Notes: generated by a model from the sequence alone, not told the origin. 64,000 bases of DNA from Actinacidiphila oryziradicis (GCF_005047355.1 NZ_SUMC01000010.1:124001-188000), one strand, 5' to 3'. Shown: positions 54,982 through 63,549, counted from the first letter of the stretch. Made by a program: numbers and translations.

Positions 54982-56250
54982 GTGAGTGACACGAACGCCG
55001 AAACCCTGCAGTACCGCTTTGACGGGCCAGAAGACGCCCCGGTCCTGATCTTGGGACCGTCCCTCGGTACTACATGGCACATGTGGGACCGTCAGATACC
55101 CGAGTTGATCCGGCAGTGGCGCGTACTGCGCTACGACCTCCCCGGTCACGGCGGCGCCGCCGCCCACCCGGCGACCTCCACGGCCGAGCTCGCCGACCGG
55201 CTGACCGCGACCCTCGACCAGCTCGGTATCGAGCACTTCGGCTACGCCGGCTGCTCCATCGGCGGCGCGATCGGTCTCCAGCTGGCCCTGCGCCACCCCC
55301 ACCGGGTCGCTTCGCTGGCCCTGGTCTCCGCCGCGGCCCGCTTCGGGACTCCCGACGCCTGGCGGCAGACCGGCGTCATCGTACGGGCCAACGGGCTCGG
55401 GCAGATCGCTCAGGGCACCCCCGAGCGTTGGTTCACGACCGGGTTCCGGGCCGCCCAGGGCGGCATCGTCGACTGGGCCGTGCAGATGGTGAGGACCACC
55501 GACCCCGGCTGCTACATCGCCGCCTGCGAGGCGATGGCCGCGCACGACTGCCGCCCGGACCTGGACCGGATCACCGTGCCCACCCTCGTCCTCTGCGGCG
55601 CCGATGACCCGGTCACCCCGCCGGCCGACGCCCGGGTCCTGGTCGCCGCCATCCCCGACGCCCGGCTCGCCGTCGTCCCCTCCGCCTCCCACCTGGTGCC
55701 GGTCGAGCAGCCCGCCGCCGTCACCGATCTCCTCGTACGCCACTTCGGCACCGCCTGGAACGAGCCGCCCGTCTCCGCCATCTCCGCCGCGCTGCCCACA
55801 CGGATCCTGGCCGGTGCCGACCCTGCCGCCGTGCCCGCCGATGGTGCCGGATCCCCGTACGACGGCCGGCCGGACCCGTACGAGAACGGCATCAAAGTCC
55901 GCCGTGAAGTGCTCGGTGACGCCCACGTCGACCGGGCCGCCGAGAACGCCGACGACTTCACCGGCGATTTCCAGGAGTTCATCACCCGCTATGCCTGGGG
56001 CGAGGTGTGGGGCCGGCCCGGTCTCGACCGCCGCACCCGCAGTGTCATCACTCTCACCGCGCTGGTCGCCCGGGGTCACTACGACGAGCTCGCCTTCCAC
56101 ACCCGCGCGGCACTCCGCAACGGCCTCAGTGCGGCCGAGATCAAGGAAGTGCTCCTGCACACCGCCGTCTACTGTGGCGTGCCCGCCGCGAATTCGGCTT
56201 TCGCGGTCGCCCAGCGAGTCATCCGCGAGGAAACCGCTCCCCAAGGGTGA
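54982..56250 (+). CDS. pcaL: Fused 3-oxoadipate enol-lactonase / 4-carboxymuconolactone decarboxylase, 5' end restored by the element
   Basis: 422 residues from GTG 54982 (GGGAG upstream; ATG 54964 is an in-frame alternative). The N-terminal alpha/beta hydrolase has oxyanion region LGPSLGTTWHMWDR, nucleophile elbow YAGCSIGGAIGLQ near 88-100, acid in LCGADDPVTPP and His in SASHLVPVEQP. The C-terminal decarboxylase domain starts near 300 (YENGIKVRREVLGDAHVDRA, GLDRRTRSVITLTALVARGH, AVYCGVPAANSAFAVAQRVI). Together they convert carboxymuconolactone to 3-oxoadipate in protocatechuate catabolism. The first 33 or more codons are A/T-richer than the rest and differ from the stub at 24307, so this is a chimera. 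Now probably read from the int transcript. Confidence 0.88.
   Translation: MSDTNAETLQYRFDGPEDAPVLILGPSLGTTWHMWDRQIPELIRQWRVLRYDLPGHGGAAAHPATSTAELADRLTATLDQLGIEHFGYAGCSIGGAIGLQLALRHPHRVASLALVSAAARFGTPDAWRQTGVIVRANGLGQIAQGTPERWFTTGFRAAQGGIVDWAVQMVRTTDPGCYIAACEAMAAHDCRPDLDRITVPTLVLCGADDPVTPPADARVLVAAIPDARLAVVPSASHLVPVEQPAAVTDLLVRHFGTAWNEPPVSAISAALPTRILAGADPAAVPADGAGSPYDGRPDPYENGIKVRREVLGDAHVDRAAENADDFTGDFQEFITRYAWGEVWGRPGLDRRTRSVITLTALVARGHYDELAFHTRAALRNGLSAAEIKEVLLHTAVYCGVPAANSAFAVAQRVIREETAPQG
55075..55093 (+). other. Right junction (attR-like) of the integrated element
   Basis: TGGCACATGTGGGACCGTC lies within pcaL codons 32-38. Its TGGCACA matches 24394-24400 and TGT-GGGACCGTC matches 24404-24416. 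Codon use becomes the local chromosomal type shortly downstream, near 55130. Confidence 0.6.
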
Positions 56251-56261
56251 AGATTGACTCC

Positions 56262-56906
56262 ATGAAGTTGACCAAGAAGGGCCACGCCTGCGTCCGCATC
56301 GAGCAGGAGGGCCGCACCCTTGTCATCGACCCCGGCGCCTTCACCGAGGAGGATGCCGTCGCCGGCGCCGACGCCATCCTCATCACGCATGAGCACTTCG
56401 ACCACTTCCAGGAGGACCACCTCCGCGCCGCCCTCGACGGCAACCCCGCCGCCGCTGTCTGGACCCTCGCCAGCGTCGCCGACCAGGTCTCCGCGGCCTT
56501 CCCCGGCCGCGTCCACACCGTCGGCGAAGGGGACACCTTCACCGCCGCCGGCTTCGACATCGAAGTCCACGGCCAGCTCCACGCCGTCATCCACCCCGAC
56601 ATCCCCCGTATCACCAACGTCGGTTACGTCATCAACGGCTCCCTCTTCCACCCCGGCGACGCCCTCACCGTCCCCAACCGCCCCGTCGACACTCTGCTCC
56701 TGCCGGTGCACGCGCCCTGGAACAAGCTCTCCGAGGTCATCGACTACGTCCGGGCGGTCAAGCCGCAGCGCGCGATCGACATCCACAACGCCCTCCTCTC
56801 CGACATCGCCCCCGTCGTCTACGACCGCATGCTCGGCCCGGAGGGCCCCGGCGTCGGCGGTGCGGAGCACCTGCGGCTGGCTTCGGGGGAGCACGTCCAG
56901 CTCTAG
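56262..56906 (+). CDS. MBL-fold metal-dependent hydrolase (UlaG-like)
   Basis: 214 residues from ATG 56262 (MKLTKKGHACVRIEQEG, the family N-terminus); GTG 56247, overlapping the pcaL TGA, is an in-frame alternative. Metal site: THEHFDHFQEDHL near 46-58 (HxHxDH-like), Asp in LFHPGDALTVP near 129 and His in IDIHNALLSDI near 172. The family hydrolyses diverse esters or lactones; a role with pcaL in lactone metabolism is possible because they are adjacent, but it is not shown. Confidence 0.82.
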   Translation: MKLTKKGHACVRIEQEGRTLVIDPGAFTEEDAVAGADAILITHEHFDHFQEDHLRAALDGNPAAAVWTLASVADQVSAAFPGRVHTVGEGDTFTAAGFDIEVHGQLHAVIHPDIPRITNVGYVINGSLFHPGDALTVPNRPVDTLLLPVHAPWNKLSEVIDYVRAVKPQRAIDIHNALLSDIAPVVYDRMLGPEGPGVGGAEHLRLASGEHVQL

Positions 56907-57069
56907 GGCCTGTCCGGCCGATCTCCGTGGGAGAAGGAGCGGGGTCTGGCGCCTGTGATCGCAAGGCGGAGGAGGGAGGCGACGCGGAGCGTCGTCGACT
57001 GACGACAACGCCGCGAGCGCTGGTGCCAGGGCACGCGACGCCGCGGAGATCGGCCGGACAGGCCCTAGG
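56903..57069. mobile_element. 167-bp MITE with 28-bp terminal inverted repeats
   Basis: CTAGGGCCTGTCCGGCCGATCTCCG(T/C)GG at 56903-56930 and its inverse at 57042-57069 match at 27 of 28 positions. The outer CTAG may be the target duplication. The interior includes AAGGCGGAGGAGGGAGGCGA and GACTGACGACAACGCCGCGA, a pattern I know from repeated MITEs in Streptomyces genomes. It starts at the stop codon of the MBL gene (TAG 56904). Confidence 0.8.
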
Positions 57070-57130
57070 CCGCCTGCGGCGCTTTCCCCTCCGGGGGCTC
57101 CGCCCGAGGACCTGGGGGCCCGGGGGCTCC

Positions 57131-57152
57131 GCCCCCAGGTCCTCAAACGCCG
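57131..57152 (-). repeat. Inverse copy of the common Streptomyces repeat
   Basis: CCTCAAACGCCGGACGGGCTGG is the reverse complement of the unit found twice at 17210-17268. It is preceded by GC-rich GGGGGCTCCGCCC repeats able to form hairpins (57090-57130). Confidence 0.75.
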
Positions 57153-57250
57153 GACGGGCTGGGTTCAGCACCGTTGTGGGCAGGCGTGCCGCAGGCCACG
57201 GGTCCAGGGGTCAGCCCCTGGTGTCGGCGGCAGCCGGTAAGTTGGCCGGC

Positions 57251-58036
57251 ATGGCACTACGTATTGCGACGTGGAACATCAACTCGATCACGGCCCGCCT
57301 TCCCAAGCTGCTCGGCTGGCTGGAGGCCAGCCGGCCGGATGTGCTGTGCCTCCAGGAGCTGAAATGCGCCGAGGACGCCTTCCCGTACGAGCCGCTGCGC
57401 GAGCTCGGCTATGAGGCCGCGGTGCACGGCACCGGCAGGTGGAACGGGGTGGCGGTGCTGTCGAAGGTCGGCCTGGCCGAGGTGGCGCACGGCCTGCCGG
57501 GGGAGCCGGAGTACGAGGGGGTGCTGGAGCCCCGGGCAGTGGCGGCGACGTGCGGGCCGGTGCGCGTGTGGTCGGTGTACGTGCCCAATGGCCGCGAGGT
57601 GGAGCACGCGCACTACGCGTTCAAGCTGCGCTGGCTCGGCGCGCTGAAGGCGGCCGTGACCGAGGACGCGGCCGGGGAGCGCCCGTTCGCGGTGCTGGGG
57701 GACTACAACATCGTCCCGACGGACGACGATGTGTGGGACCCGGCGCTTTTCGTGGGCCAGACGCATGTGACGCCGGCTGAGCGCGCGGCGCTTGAGGCGC
57801 TGCGCGAGGAGGGGCTGAGCGATGTGATGCCGCGCCCGCTGAAGTACGACCGGCCGTACACCTACTGGGACTACCGCCAGCTGGCGTTCCCGAAGAACAA
57901 CGGCCTGCGGATCGACCTGGTGTACGGCAATGAGCCGTTCACCAAGGCGGTCGGCGACTCCTACGTGGACCGGGAGGCGCGTAAGGGCAAGGGCGCCTCC
58001 GACCACGCGCCGGTAGTGGTCGACCTGACCCTCTGA
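57251..58036 (+). CDS. xthA: Exodeoxyribonuclease III
   Basis: 261 residues from ATG 57251. EEP-nuclease motifs: IATWNINSITARLPKLLGWL (Asn), LCLQELKCAEDAF with the catalytic Glu near 35, VYVPNGREVEHAHYAFKLRW with the Tyr, VLGDYNIVPTDDDVWDP near 151 (Asp, Asn), LRIDLVYG and GASDHAPVVVDL near 250 (Asp-His). It acts as an AP endonuclease and 3'-5' exonuclease in base excision repair. The gene is shortly downstream of a MITE and GC-rich repeats. Its last 76 nt overlap the convergent gene at 57961. Confidence 0.9.
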   Translation: MALRIATWNINSITARLPKLLGWLEASRPDVLCLQELKCAEDAFPYEPLRELGYEAAVHGTGRWNGVAVLSKVGLAEVAHGLPGEPEYEGVLEPRAVAATCGPVRVWSVYVPNGREVEHAHYAFKLRWLGALKAAVTEDAAGERPFAVLGDYNIVPTDDDVWDPALFVGQTHVTPAERAALEALREEGLSDVMPRPLKYDRPYTYWDYRQLAFPKNNGLRIDLVYGNEPFTKAVGDSYVDREARKGKGASDHAPVVVDLTL

Positions 58037-58794
58037 CCGGGCCCGGGCCGGCCGGCCGGGGTGCGCGGGAAGCCGACGGCGAAGCGGCCGCCGAGGCGGC
58101 GCTGGAATTCGATGTGGCCGCCACGCAGCCCCGGCGGGGACGGCAGGTGCAGGGTGGCGGGAGCGGCGACCTCACGCAGGTCGACGACAAGGGCCTCGTC
58201 GGGCAGCCCGGCGAGCACGGCGGCGAGTTCCGGGTCCGCGCCGGGCCGGGCCTGCAGCACGGGGACACCCCGTAGATCGGGCCGGTAGGAGAAGACGTGC
58301 GCGGCCTCGGCCAGCCGCTCCAGGACGGGCTCCTCGTCCGGCGCGGCGCCGAGGGCGGCCCGGGCCAGCCCGGTCACCCAGTCGACCAGGGACGGCGCGA
58401 CATAGGCCCAGGTCTCGCGGAAGTCGGCGGTGGCGGCGAAGACTCGCCCCCAGGCGCCGCTCGCGCAGTCCACGTCGACGAACAGGGCGTTCCCGCCCGC
58501 CTCGTGCAGCAGGTGCGCCGAGCCGGGAGGTCCGATCGACCAGCCGCCGGGCGTGAGCCCCCGCTCCGGGGCCAGCCGGTACACAGCCGCCTCCTCGGGT
58601 GCCCCGACCCGGAACCCTCGCACGCGGCGGACCAGCTGCCGCACATCCTCCGGCAGCGGTACGCCCCAAGCGGCGATCTCGTCCTCACCCGCGCCCGGCG
58701 CGAGCTGCATCGCCCGTGGCGCGCGCTGGGCCAGTTCCGCGAGCATCCGCCAGGCCCGGACGGCCGACCCGGCCGCCTCCGGTCCTGCGTTCAT
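57961..58794 (-). CDS. SMI1/KNR4 (SUKH)-like protein
   Basis: 277 residues from ATG 58794 after GAAGGGG. LAPGAGEDEIAAWGVPLPED near 32-51, VRQLVRRVRGFRV, then GGWSIGPPGSAHLLHEAGGN and FVDVDCASGAWGRVFAATAD follow the SUKH-type pattern (AxE…G..LP.D…F…). The C-terminal third is less conserved and ends in a polar tail (RSTTTGAWSEAPLPLRAS) that overlaps the end of xthA antisense, suggesting a read-on extension. SUKH proteins serve as immunity or regulatory proteins. Function here unknown. Confidence 0.6.
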   Translation of the reverse strand: MNAGPEAAGSAVRAWRMLAELAQRAPRAMQLAPGAGEDEIAAWGVPLPEDVRQLVRRVRGFRVGAPEEAAVYRLAPERGLTPGGWSIGPPGSAHLLHEAGGNALFVDVDCASGAWGRVFAATADFRETWAYVAPSLVDWVTGLARAALGAAPDEEPVLERLAEAAHVFSYRPDLRGVPVLQARPGADPELAAVLAGLPDEALVVDLREVAAPATLHLPSPPGLRGGHIEFQRRLGGRFAVGFPRTPAGRPGPGQRVRSTTTGAWSEAPLPLRASRST

Positions 58795-58999
58795 CGCATG
58801 CCCCTTCGTCCGCCGGGCAGGCCTTACGTAACGTATTGTGCGGCAACGGAACGTATACATCACGCGTTTCCGGCACCGTGTCACGTTCCGTGCGGGCCCG
58901 GTGTGCTCGCGGCCAGACGGCGATGGTGTCACGCCCCCGGATACGGAGCCGGCCCGGGAATCACTCGATCCGGGGTGGTCCTGTGCCACTCTGAGGATT

Positions 59000-59425
59000 A
59001 TGGAGATCCCCTTTATGGACAAATGGCGCAAATGGCAGACACCGGCGCGTGGTGTCTCCGTCATGGCCCCGGAGGGCGCCATCGACCTGCTCGGGGAGTG
59101 CGACCTGCTGCGCGCACAGGCGTCGGCGGTGGGGATCGAACTCGATGACACCGTGGCGTCGCTGGAGCGGCTGGACCAGCTGCTGCCGCGCTGGCGCGAC
59201 GACCCGGACGCGCTCAGCTGGCTGGGGAACGACGCGGGACTGTACCTGGGCACGGTGATCGTCCGCACCGTGCCGGGCGCCGCCTGGCAGGTATGGCCGA
59301 ACGGGCAGCCGGTGGTGCGGCTCGCCTCCGGGCGCGAGATCGACGTCGTCGCGAACGGCCACGACTGGGCGGAGAGTGGCACTCCCGAGCTGTCGCAGCT
59401 CTACTTGGAGGCGTCGGAACGGTAG
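59000..59425 (+). CDS. DUF6278 family protein
   Basis: 141 residues from ATG 59000; ATG 59015 (MDKWRKWQTPARGV) has GGAG nine nt upstream and may be the true start. APEGAIDLLGECDLLRAQAS, LPRWRDDPDALSWLGNDAGL and VWPNGQPVVRLASGREIDVV are the conserved parts of this Streptomyces family. Small cytoplasmic protein of unknown function. Transcribed divergently from the SUKH-like gene with a 205-nt gap containing A/T-rich promoter-like sequence (ACGTAACGTATTG near 58828). Confidence 0.8.
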   Translation: MEIPFMDKWRKWQTPARGVSVMAPEGAIDLLGECDLLRAQASAVGIELDDTVASLERLDQLLPRWRDDPDALSWLGNDAGLYLGTVIVRTVPGAAWQVWPNGQPVVRLASGREIDVVANGHDWAESGTPELSQLYLEASER

Positions 59426-59472
59426 GGCAGGCGCCGGCGCCCCGCCCCGGAGCCGCCGGCGAGGATCCGCGG

Positions 59473-60330
59473 TCAGATGGCGCGTTCGGCGTCACCCAGT
59501 GTCGCCGCGAAGAGCCGGTCGAAGCCGTACGAGAGACAGCCCGGCGGAGTGGGCGTCAGCCGGTAGACGAGCGAGGTCCGCGCGTCGCTGCGGCAGCCGA
59601 TGACGGAGGCGAACACCGTGGCGTCCAGCCGGATCATCCGCCACACCGGCGGTGTCCGGTACCGGTACACCTCCAGCCGTACCGTGCCGAGTTCCGCCAT
59701 CTCGCCCAGCAGGTCCTCGGAGAAGCGCAGACTCGCGGCCAGGAAGCGCGGTGTCTCACCGATCTCCTCGGCGATCCGGGCGACGGCCGGGCTGTCCGGA
59801 TGCAGCAGCAGGACCCGCACATGCGCAATCGAGTCGCGGCCCTCGCGGATCAGCGGGCCGCGCAGCAAGGAGTCGCCGAGCGCGAGCATGCCCAGCGCCC
59901 GTACACCGATCACATCCACCGTTTCGGCGGTCGCGGCGAGCGAGGTGATCTCGGATCCGGCCTCCGGCTTGGTGCGGGCGATGGCGGCGACCTGAGGGTG
60001 TTCCAGCAGATCCCTCGGCCCATGCCCGGAGAAGCGCAGGGGCGCGAGCCCCATGAGCATGCGTGCCGCGTCCGGCATGCCCAGGCCGAGGGCTATCCGC
60101 TCGAAGACGTCGATGCGCACGACCGATCGGCGACCTCTGACGATTTCGTTCACCCGGCCCTGCAACAGGCCGGTGGCGGTGGCTATACGTGACTGGCTGG
60201 CGCCGCCGTACTGCTGGGCGAAGCGCAGGATCGCCCCCGCGTCGCGCTCTCGCAGGGCTTCGTGGATCTCCGTACGCTCCCAGGCCCAGGCGGGAATTTC
60301 GACAGTAGCACCGGAAGCCGGAGCAGACAT
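59473..60330 (-). CDS. HTH regulator with a C-terminal sensor-like domain
   Basis: 285 residues from ATG 60330. An N-terminal lambda-repressor-like HTH covers about 15-75 (IHEALRERDAGAILRFAQQY, SQSRIATATGLLQGRVNEIV, IDVFERIALGLGMP). The rest (IARTKPEAGSEITSLAATAE, HVRVLLLHPDSPAVARIAEE, VRLEVYRYRTPPVWRMIRLD) is a conserved Streptomyces domain of unknown ligand. It is divergent from the anti-sigma-type ATPase gene at 60473, an arrangement often seen for regulator and ATPase pairs in Streptomyces. Confidence 0.75.
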   Translation of the reverse strand: MSAPASGATVEIPAWAWERTEIHEALRERDAGAILRFAQQYGGASQSRIATATGLLQGRVNEIVRGRRSVVRIDVFERIALGLGMPDAARMLMGLAPLRFSGHGPRDLLEHPQVAAIARTKPEAGSEITSLAATAETVDVIGVRALGMLALGDSLLRGPLIREGRDSIAHVRVLLLHPDSPAVARIAEEIGETPRFLAASLRFSEDLLGEMAELGTVRLEVYRYRTPPVWRMIRLDATVFASVIGCRSDARTSLVYRLTPTPPGCLSYGFDRLFAATLGDAERAI

Positions 60331-60472
60331 GGACGAACACTCCCGACGGCGAGGGCGGCCCACCCTGGCGTTACCAGGGGGTATATCGCCGTGAGAATAG
60401 CGCTGGGGTATGGCGCACACACGGTCTTCACAGGAATGCTCGGCGCCACCTGCAACCCATTGAGGTGGGCAA

Positions 60473-60976
60473 ATGAGTGAAAACCTGGCCGCACAGGCGC
60501 CAGTCCGGCGATTCGCCGAAGGTGATTCATCGGATGTGACCGCGGAGCCCCCTCCTGAACCTTCCCTCGAACCGGTGGATTACCCGCCGACGACGACACT
60601 CGTTGGCGAGGTTTTTCTGCCTTGCGACGAACAGGCCTCCGGCCAGGCCCGCCGGATCCTGTCGGCCACCCTCGACGTCTGGGGGCTCGGTCACCTGTTC
60701 GAGACGGCGAGTACCGTGCTGGCTGAACTCGTCAGCAATGCCGTACGGCACGCCGGGGGGCGGCAGATCGGTCTGACGCTGTGGCGCAGGCTCACCCTCG
60801 TGCACATTTCGGTACGCGACTGCTCCCGCGCGCTGCCCTGTCTGATCATGACCGGGCCCTTCCCCACCACCGCCGAGAGCGGACGCGGCCTCCAGCTCGT
60901 CGCCGCCCTCACCTTCCGCTGGGGCACGGAACTGCTCCCGGGCGGCAAGCGTGTCTGGGCCGAGATCGCGGTCTGA
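60473..60976 (+). CDS. ATP-binding protein, RsbW-like anti-sigma factor type
   Basis: 167 residues with a GHKL (HATPase_c) domain: LAELVSNAVRHAGGRQIGL near 79-97 (N box with Glu and Asn), VRDCSRALPC (G1-like) and ESGRGLQLVAALTFRWG near 135-151 (G2 box). The first 45 residues are a disordered acidic/Pro-rich lead (SSDVTAEPPPEPSLEPVDYP). Such proteins bind sigma factors or anti-anti-sigma factors; no sigma gene is adjacent. TfoX-like gene follows after 29 nt. Confidence 0.82.
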   Translation: MSENLAAQAPVRRFAEGDSSDVTAEPPPEPSLEPVDYPPTTTLVGEVFLPCDEQASGQARRILSATLDVWGLGHLFETASTVLAELVSNAVRHAGGRQIGLTLWRRLTLVHISVRDCSRALPCLIMTGPFPTTAESGRGLQLVAALTFRWGTELLPGGKRVWAEIAV

Positions 60977-61005
60977 CGGGCCGTCGGGCAGTGCATGATG
61001 TCGGA

Positions 61006-61257
61006 ATGGACTCCCTGCAGCAGATGCCCAATATCGGATCAGTCCTCGCGGGCCGGCTGCGCCGTGCCGGTGTGACGGACTCCGAGGAGCTGCGCCGCCT
61101 AGGAGCGGACCGCGCCTTCGACAGGATCCGCGCGGAACTTTCGGAGGACGCCCGCACCCACACCTTGCTGGCCCTGGAAGGCGCTATCCGCGGCACCAGA
61201 TGGACGGCCATCCCCACAGCGGAACGAGAGATCCTCGTCAGCCGCGTGCTGGGCTGA
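61006..61257 (+). CDS. TfoX/Sxy C-terminal domain protein
   Basis: 83 residues from ATG 61006 (GTG 60991 is an alternative). LQQMPNIGSVLAGRLRRAGV, then SEELRRLGADRAFDRI and LLALEGAIRGTRWTAI, match the helix-hairpin-helix-like TfoX C-terminal domain as a stand-alone protein. Probably DNA-binding or structural; role in Streptomyces unknown. Possibly co-transcribed with the ATPase gene. Confidence 0.85.
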   Translation: MDSLQQMPNIGSVLAGRLRRAGVTDSEELRRLGADRAFDRIRAELSEDARTHTLLALEGAIRGTRWTAIPTAEREILVSRVLG

Positions 61258-61394
61258 CGCGCTGGAATCTTGATCCTGTCTTTGTCAAAACCACAGGCTC
61301 AGCACAGCACTGTCACACCTTGGTGGGATGGACTCATGCGGGTCGAACGATCCCCGGGCGCGAGCGCGCCCGACCCCTGAGGAGCCATTGATCC

Positions 61395-61730
61395 ATGACT
61401 CGTGTCCTGCGGACCCGCCGCCGCGCAGTGCCCGCCGCTGTCGCTTTGCTGGCTGCTTCGACCCTGTTGCTGGCCGGATGCGGCTCCAACTCCTCCTCGT
61501 CGAGTGGTAGCGGCTCCGCGAAGAGCGGCTCTTCGAGCTGTCCGAGCGGCCGCCCCGGCGGCGGTCGTCCGTCCGGGATGCGGAGCGGCGGCGCCCGTCC
61601 CAGTGGCTTCCCGTCGGGGAGCGGCAGGCCGTCCGGGATGCCCAGCGGCTTCCCTGGTGGCAAGGGCGGCGGTGGTTGCGGCTTCGGCGGCCGGGGCGGC
61701 GCGGCCCCGCAGGCCTCGCAATCCTCCTGA
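61395..61730 (+). CDS. Gly/Ser/Pro-rich lipoprotein
   Basis: 111 residues. Lipoprotein signal MTRVLRTRRRAVPAAVALLA with lipobox LLLAGC (Cys 29). The mature part is low-complexity: SSSSSGSGSAKSGSSS, then repeated (R)PSG(M/F) units (GRPSGM, ARPSGF, GRPSGM, MPSGF) and a GGKGGGGCGFGGRGG tail with two further Cys. GAGG upstream as ribosome-binding site. A cell-surface anchored, probably unfolded polypeptide. No family recognised. Confidence 0.7.
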   Translation: MTRVLRTRRRAVPAAVALLAASTLLLAGCGSNSSSSSGSGSAKSGSSSCPSGRPGGGRPSGMRSGGARPSGFPSGSGRPSGMPSGFPGGKGGGGCGFGGRGGAAPQASQSS

Positions 61731-61855
61731 TCGGGGCCAGGGCCGGGGTGACCCGGCCCTGATCGCCCGACCCCCGGGCGCGTGATGAACGCGTCCCGGG
61801 GGGTCGGGGCGTGTCGGGGCCGATATGCCCGTTTGCTGTGGATAGGTTGCCATCC

Positions 61856-62608
61856 ATGGCCGACGAAACGGGCGATCCGCTGATCGTGCTGTCCGCAGTC
61901 AACAAGCACTTCGGGCCTTTGCATGTGTTGCGGGACATCGACCTGACCGTCGGCCGCGGCGAGGTGGTCGTGGTCATCGGGCCGTCCGGCTCAGGAAAGT
62001 CCACGCTCTGCCGGGCCATCAACCGGCTGGAGCCGGTGGAGTCCGGCACGATCACCATCGACGGAGATCCGCTGCCCGCCGAGGGCAAGGCGCTGGCCAG
62101 GCTCCGGGCCGATATCGGCATGGTCTTCCAGTCCTTCAACCTCTTCGCGCACAAGACCGTGCTGGAGAACGTCACACTGGCGCCCGTGAAGGTCCGCAGG
62201 CGCAGCCGCGCGGAGGCCGAGCGGCGGGCCCGCGAACTACTGGACCGGGTCGGCCTTTCCGGGCACGCCGACAAATACCCGGCCCAGATCTCCGGCGGTC
62301 AGCAGCAGCGCGTCGCCATCGCCCGGGCACTGGCCATGGACCCCAAGGTGCTGCTCTTCGACGAGCCGACGTCCGCCCTCGACCCGGAGATGATCAACGA
62401 GGTCCTCGACGTCATGCGGCAGCTCGCCCAGGACGGCATGACGATGGTCGTCGTCACCCATGAGATGGGCTTCGCCCGAGCCTCCGCCAACCGGGTCGTC
62501 TTCATGGACACCGGCAAAATCATCGAGGACCGGCCGCCCGAGGAATTCTTCACCGCGCCCCGCAGCGAGCGCGCCAAGGACTTCCTGTCCAAGATCCTCC
62601 ACCACTGA
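61856..62608 (+). CDS. gluA: Amino-acid (glutamate-type) ABC transporter ATP-binding protein
   Basis: 250 residues from ATG 61856. Walker [21 protein letters not shown] near 40-59, Q-loop [20 protein letters not shown], signature [19 protein letters not shown], Walker [16 protein letters not shown] and switch His [13 protein letters not shown] are all present. This is the polar amino-acid uptake family; with the binding protein and permease that follow it forms a GluABC(D)-type operon for glutamate or glutamine import. Confidence 0.9.
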   Translation: MADETGDPLIVLSAVNKHFGPLHVLRDIDLTVGRGEVVVVIGPSGSGKSTLCRAINRLEPVESGTITIDGDPLPAEGKALARLRADIGMVFQSFNLFAHKTVLENVTLAPVKVRRRSRAEAERRARELLDRVGLSGHADKYPAQISGGQQQRVAIARALAMDPKVLLFDEPTSALDPEMINEVLDVMRQLAQDGMTMVVVTHEMGFARASANRVVFMDTGKIIEDRPPEEFFTAPRSERAKDFLSKILHH

Positions 62609-62624
62609 GCGCGGGGGCCCGGAC

Positions 62625-63524
62625 ATGCACGGCGCGCGTATGATCCTGTGCTCCGCCCTGGCCTGCGTCGCCCTGCTCACCGCCTGCGGCAAGTCCGGCA
62701 GCCCGCCCGTAAAGGGTCCCCGCTCGGAAGATCTGCCCACCTACACGGTGGACGGCACCTTCTCCCTCCCATCGTCCCCGGTCTGGGGAAGGGCCCACCG
62801 CCGCGGCGGGGTCGTCGTCGGCGTCAAGGACGACCAGCCGTACCTCGGTCAGCGCGACCCCTCCACCGGCACCTACTCCGGCTTCGACATCGAGATCGCC
62901 AAGATGATGGCCGCCTCCCTCGGCTTCGGCGTGGACCACATCCAGTACGCGGCCATCGCCTCCGCCAACCGCGAAACCGCGCTCCGCAACGGCCAGATCG
63001 ACTACTACGTCGGCACCTACACCATCAACGCCCTGCGCAAGAAGCAGGTCGGCTTCGCGGGCCCGTACTACCTCGCCGGGCAGAGCCTGCTCGTAAGACG
63101 CAACGAGAAGGGCATCAACGGACCCCAGGACCTGAACGGCAAGAAGGTCTGCTCGGCCGCCGGCTCCAGCTCGATCCAGCGAATCCAGGCCGACTACCCC
63201 AAGGCGGTGCCGGTCGCCTATGACAGCTACGCCGTCTGCGTCGACAATCTGCTGACCTACCAGGTCACCGCCGTCACCACCGACAACACCATCCTCATGG
63301 GTTTCGCGGCCAAGGCGCCCAAGGAACTGAAGGTCGTCGGCAGGCCCTTCTCCGAGGAGCCCTACGGCATCGGGGTGCCCAAGAGCGACCGGGCGTTCCG
63401 CCTCGCCCTCGACACCGCCATCGTCGCCCATGAGAAGAACGGCGACTGGCGGAAGGCCTACGACGCGACCCTCGGCCTCTCCGGGATCCCGGCGCCCGCC
63501 CAGCCTCCCGTGGACCGGTACTGA
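62625..63524 (+). CDS. gluB: Glutamate-type ABC transporter substrate-binding lipoprotein
   Basis: 299 residues from ATG 62625 (ATG 62640 is possible). Lipoprotein signal ILCSALACVALLTAC with lipobox LLTAC. SBP family 3 features: VVVGVKDDQPYLGQRDPSTG, YSGFDIEIAKMMAASLGFG, NGQIDYYVGTYTINALRKKQ, AGPYYLAGQSLLVRRNEKG and GKKVCSAAGSSSIQRI. It captures the amino acid outside the membrane. Sixteen nt after the ATPase gene, 25 nt before the permease. Confidence 0.9.
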   Translation: MHGARMILCSALACVALLTACGKSGSPPVKGPRSEDLPTYTVDGTFSLPSSPVWGRAHRRGGVVVGVKDDQPYLGQRDPSTGTYSGFDIEIAKMMAASLGFGVDHIQYAAIASANRETALRNGQIDYYVGTYTINALRKKQVGFAGPYYLAGQSLLVRRNEKGINGPQDLNGKKVCSAAGSSSIQRIQADYPKAVPVAYDSYAVCVDNLLTYQVTAVTTDNTILMGFAAKAPKELKVVGRPFSEEPYGIGVPKSDRAFRLALDTAIVAHEKNGDWRKAYDATLGLSGIPAPAQPPVDRY

Positions 63525-63549
63525 GAGGGCCGCAGCACATGGACGTGAC

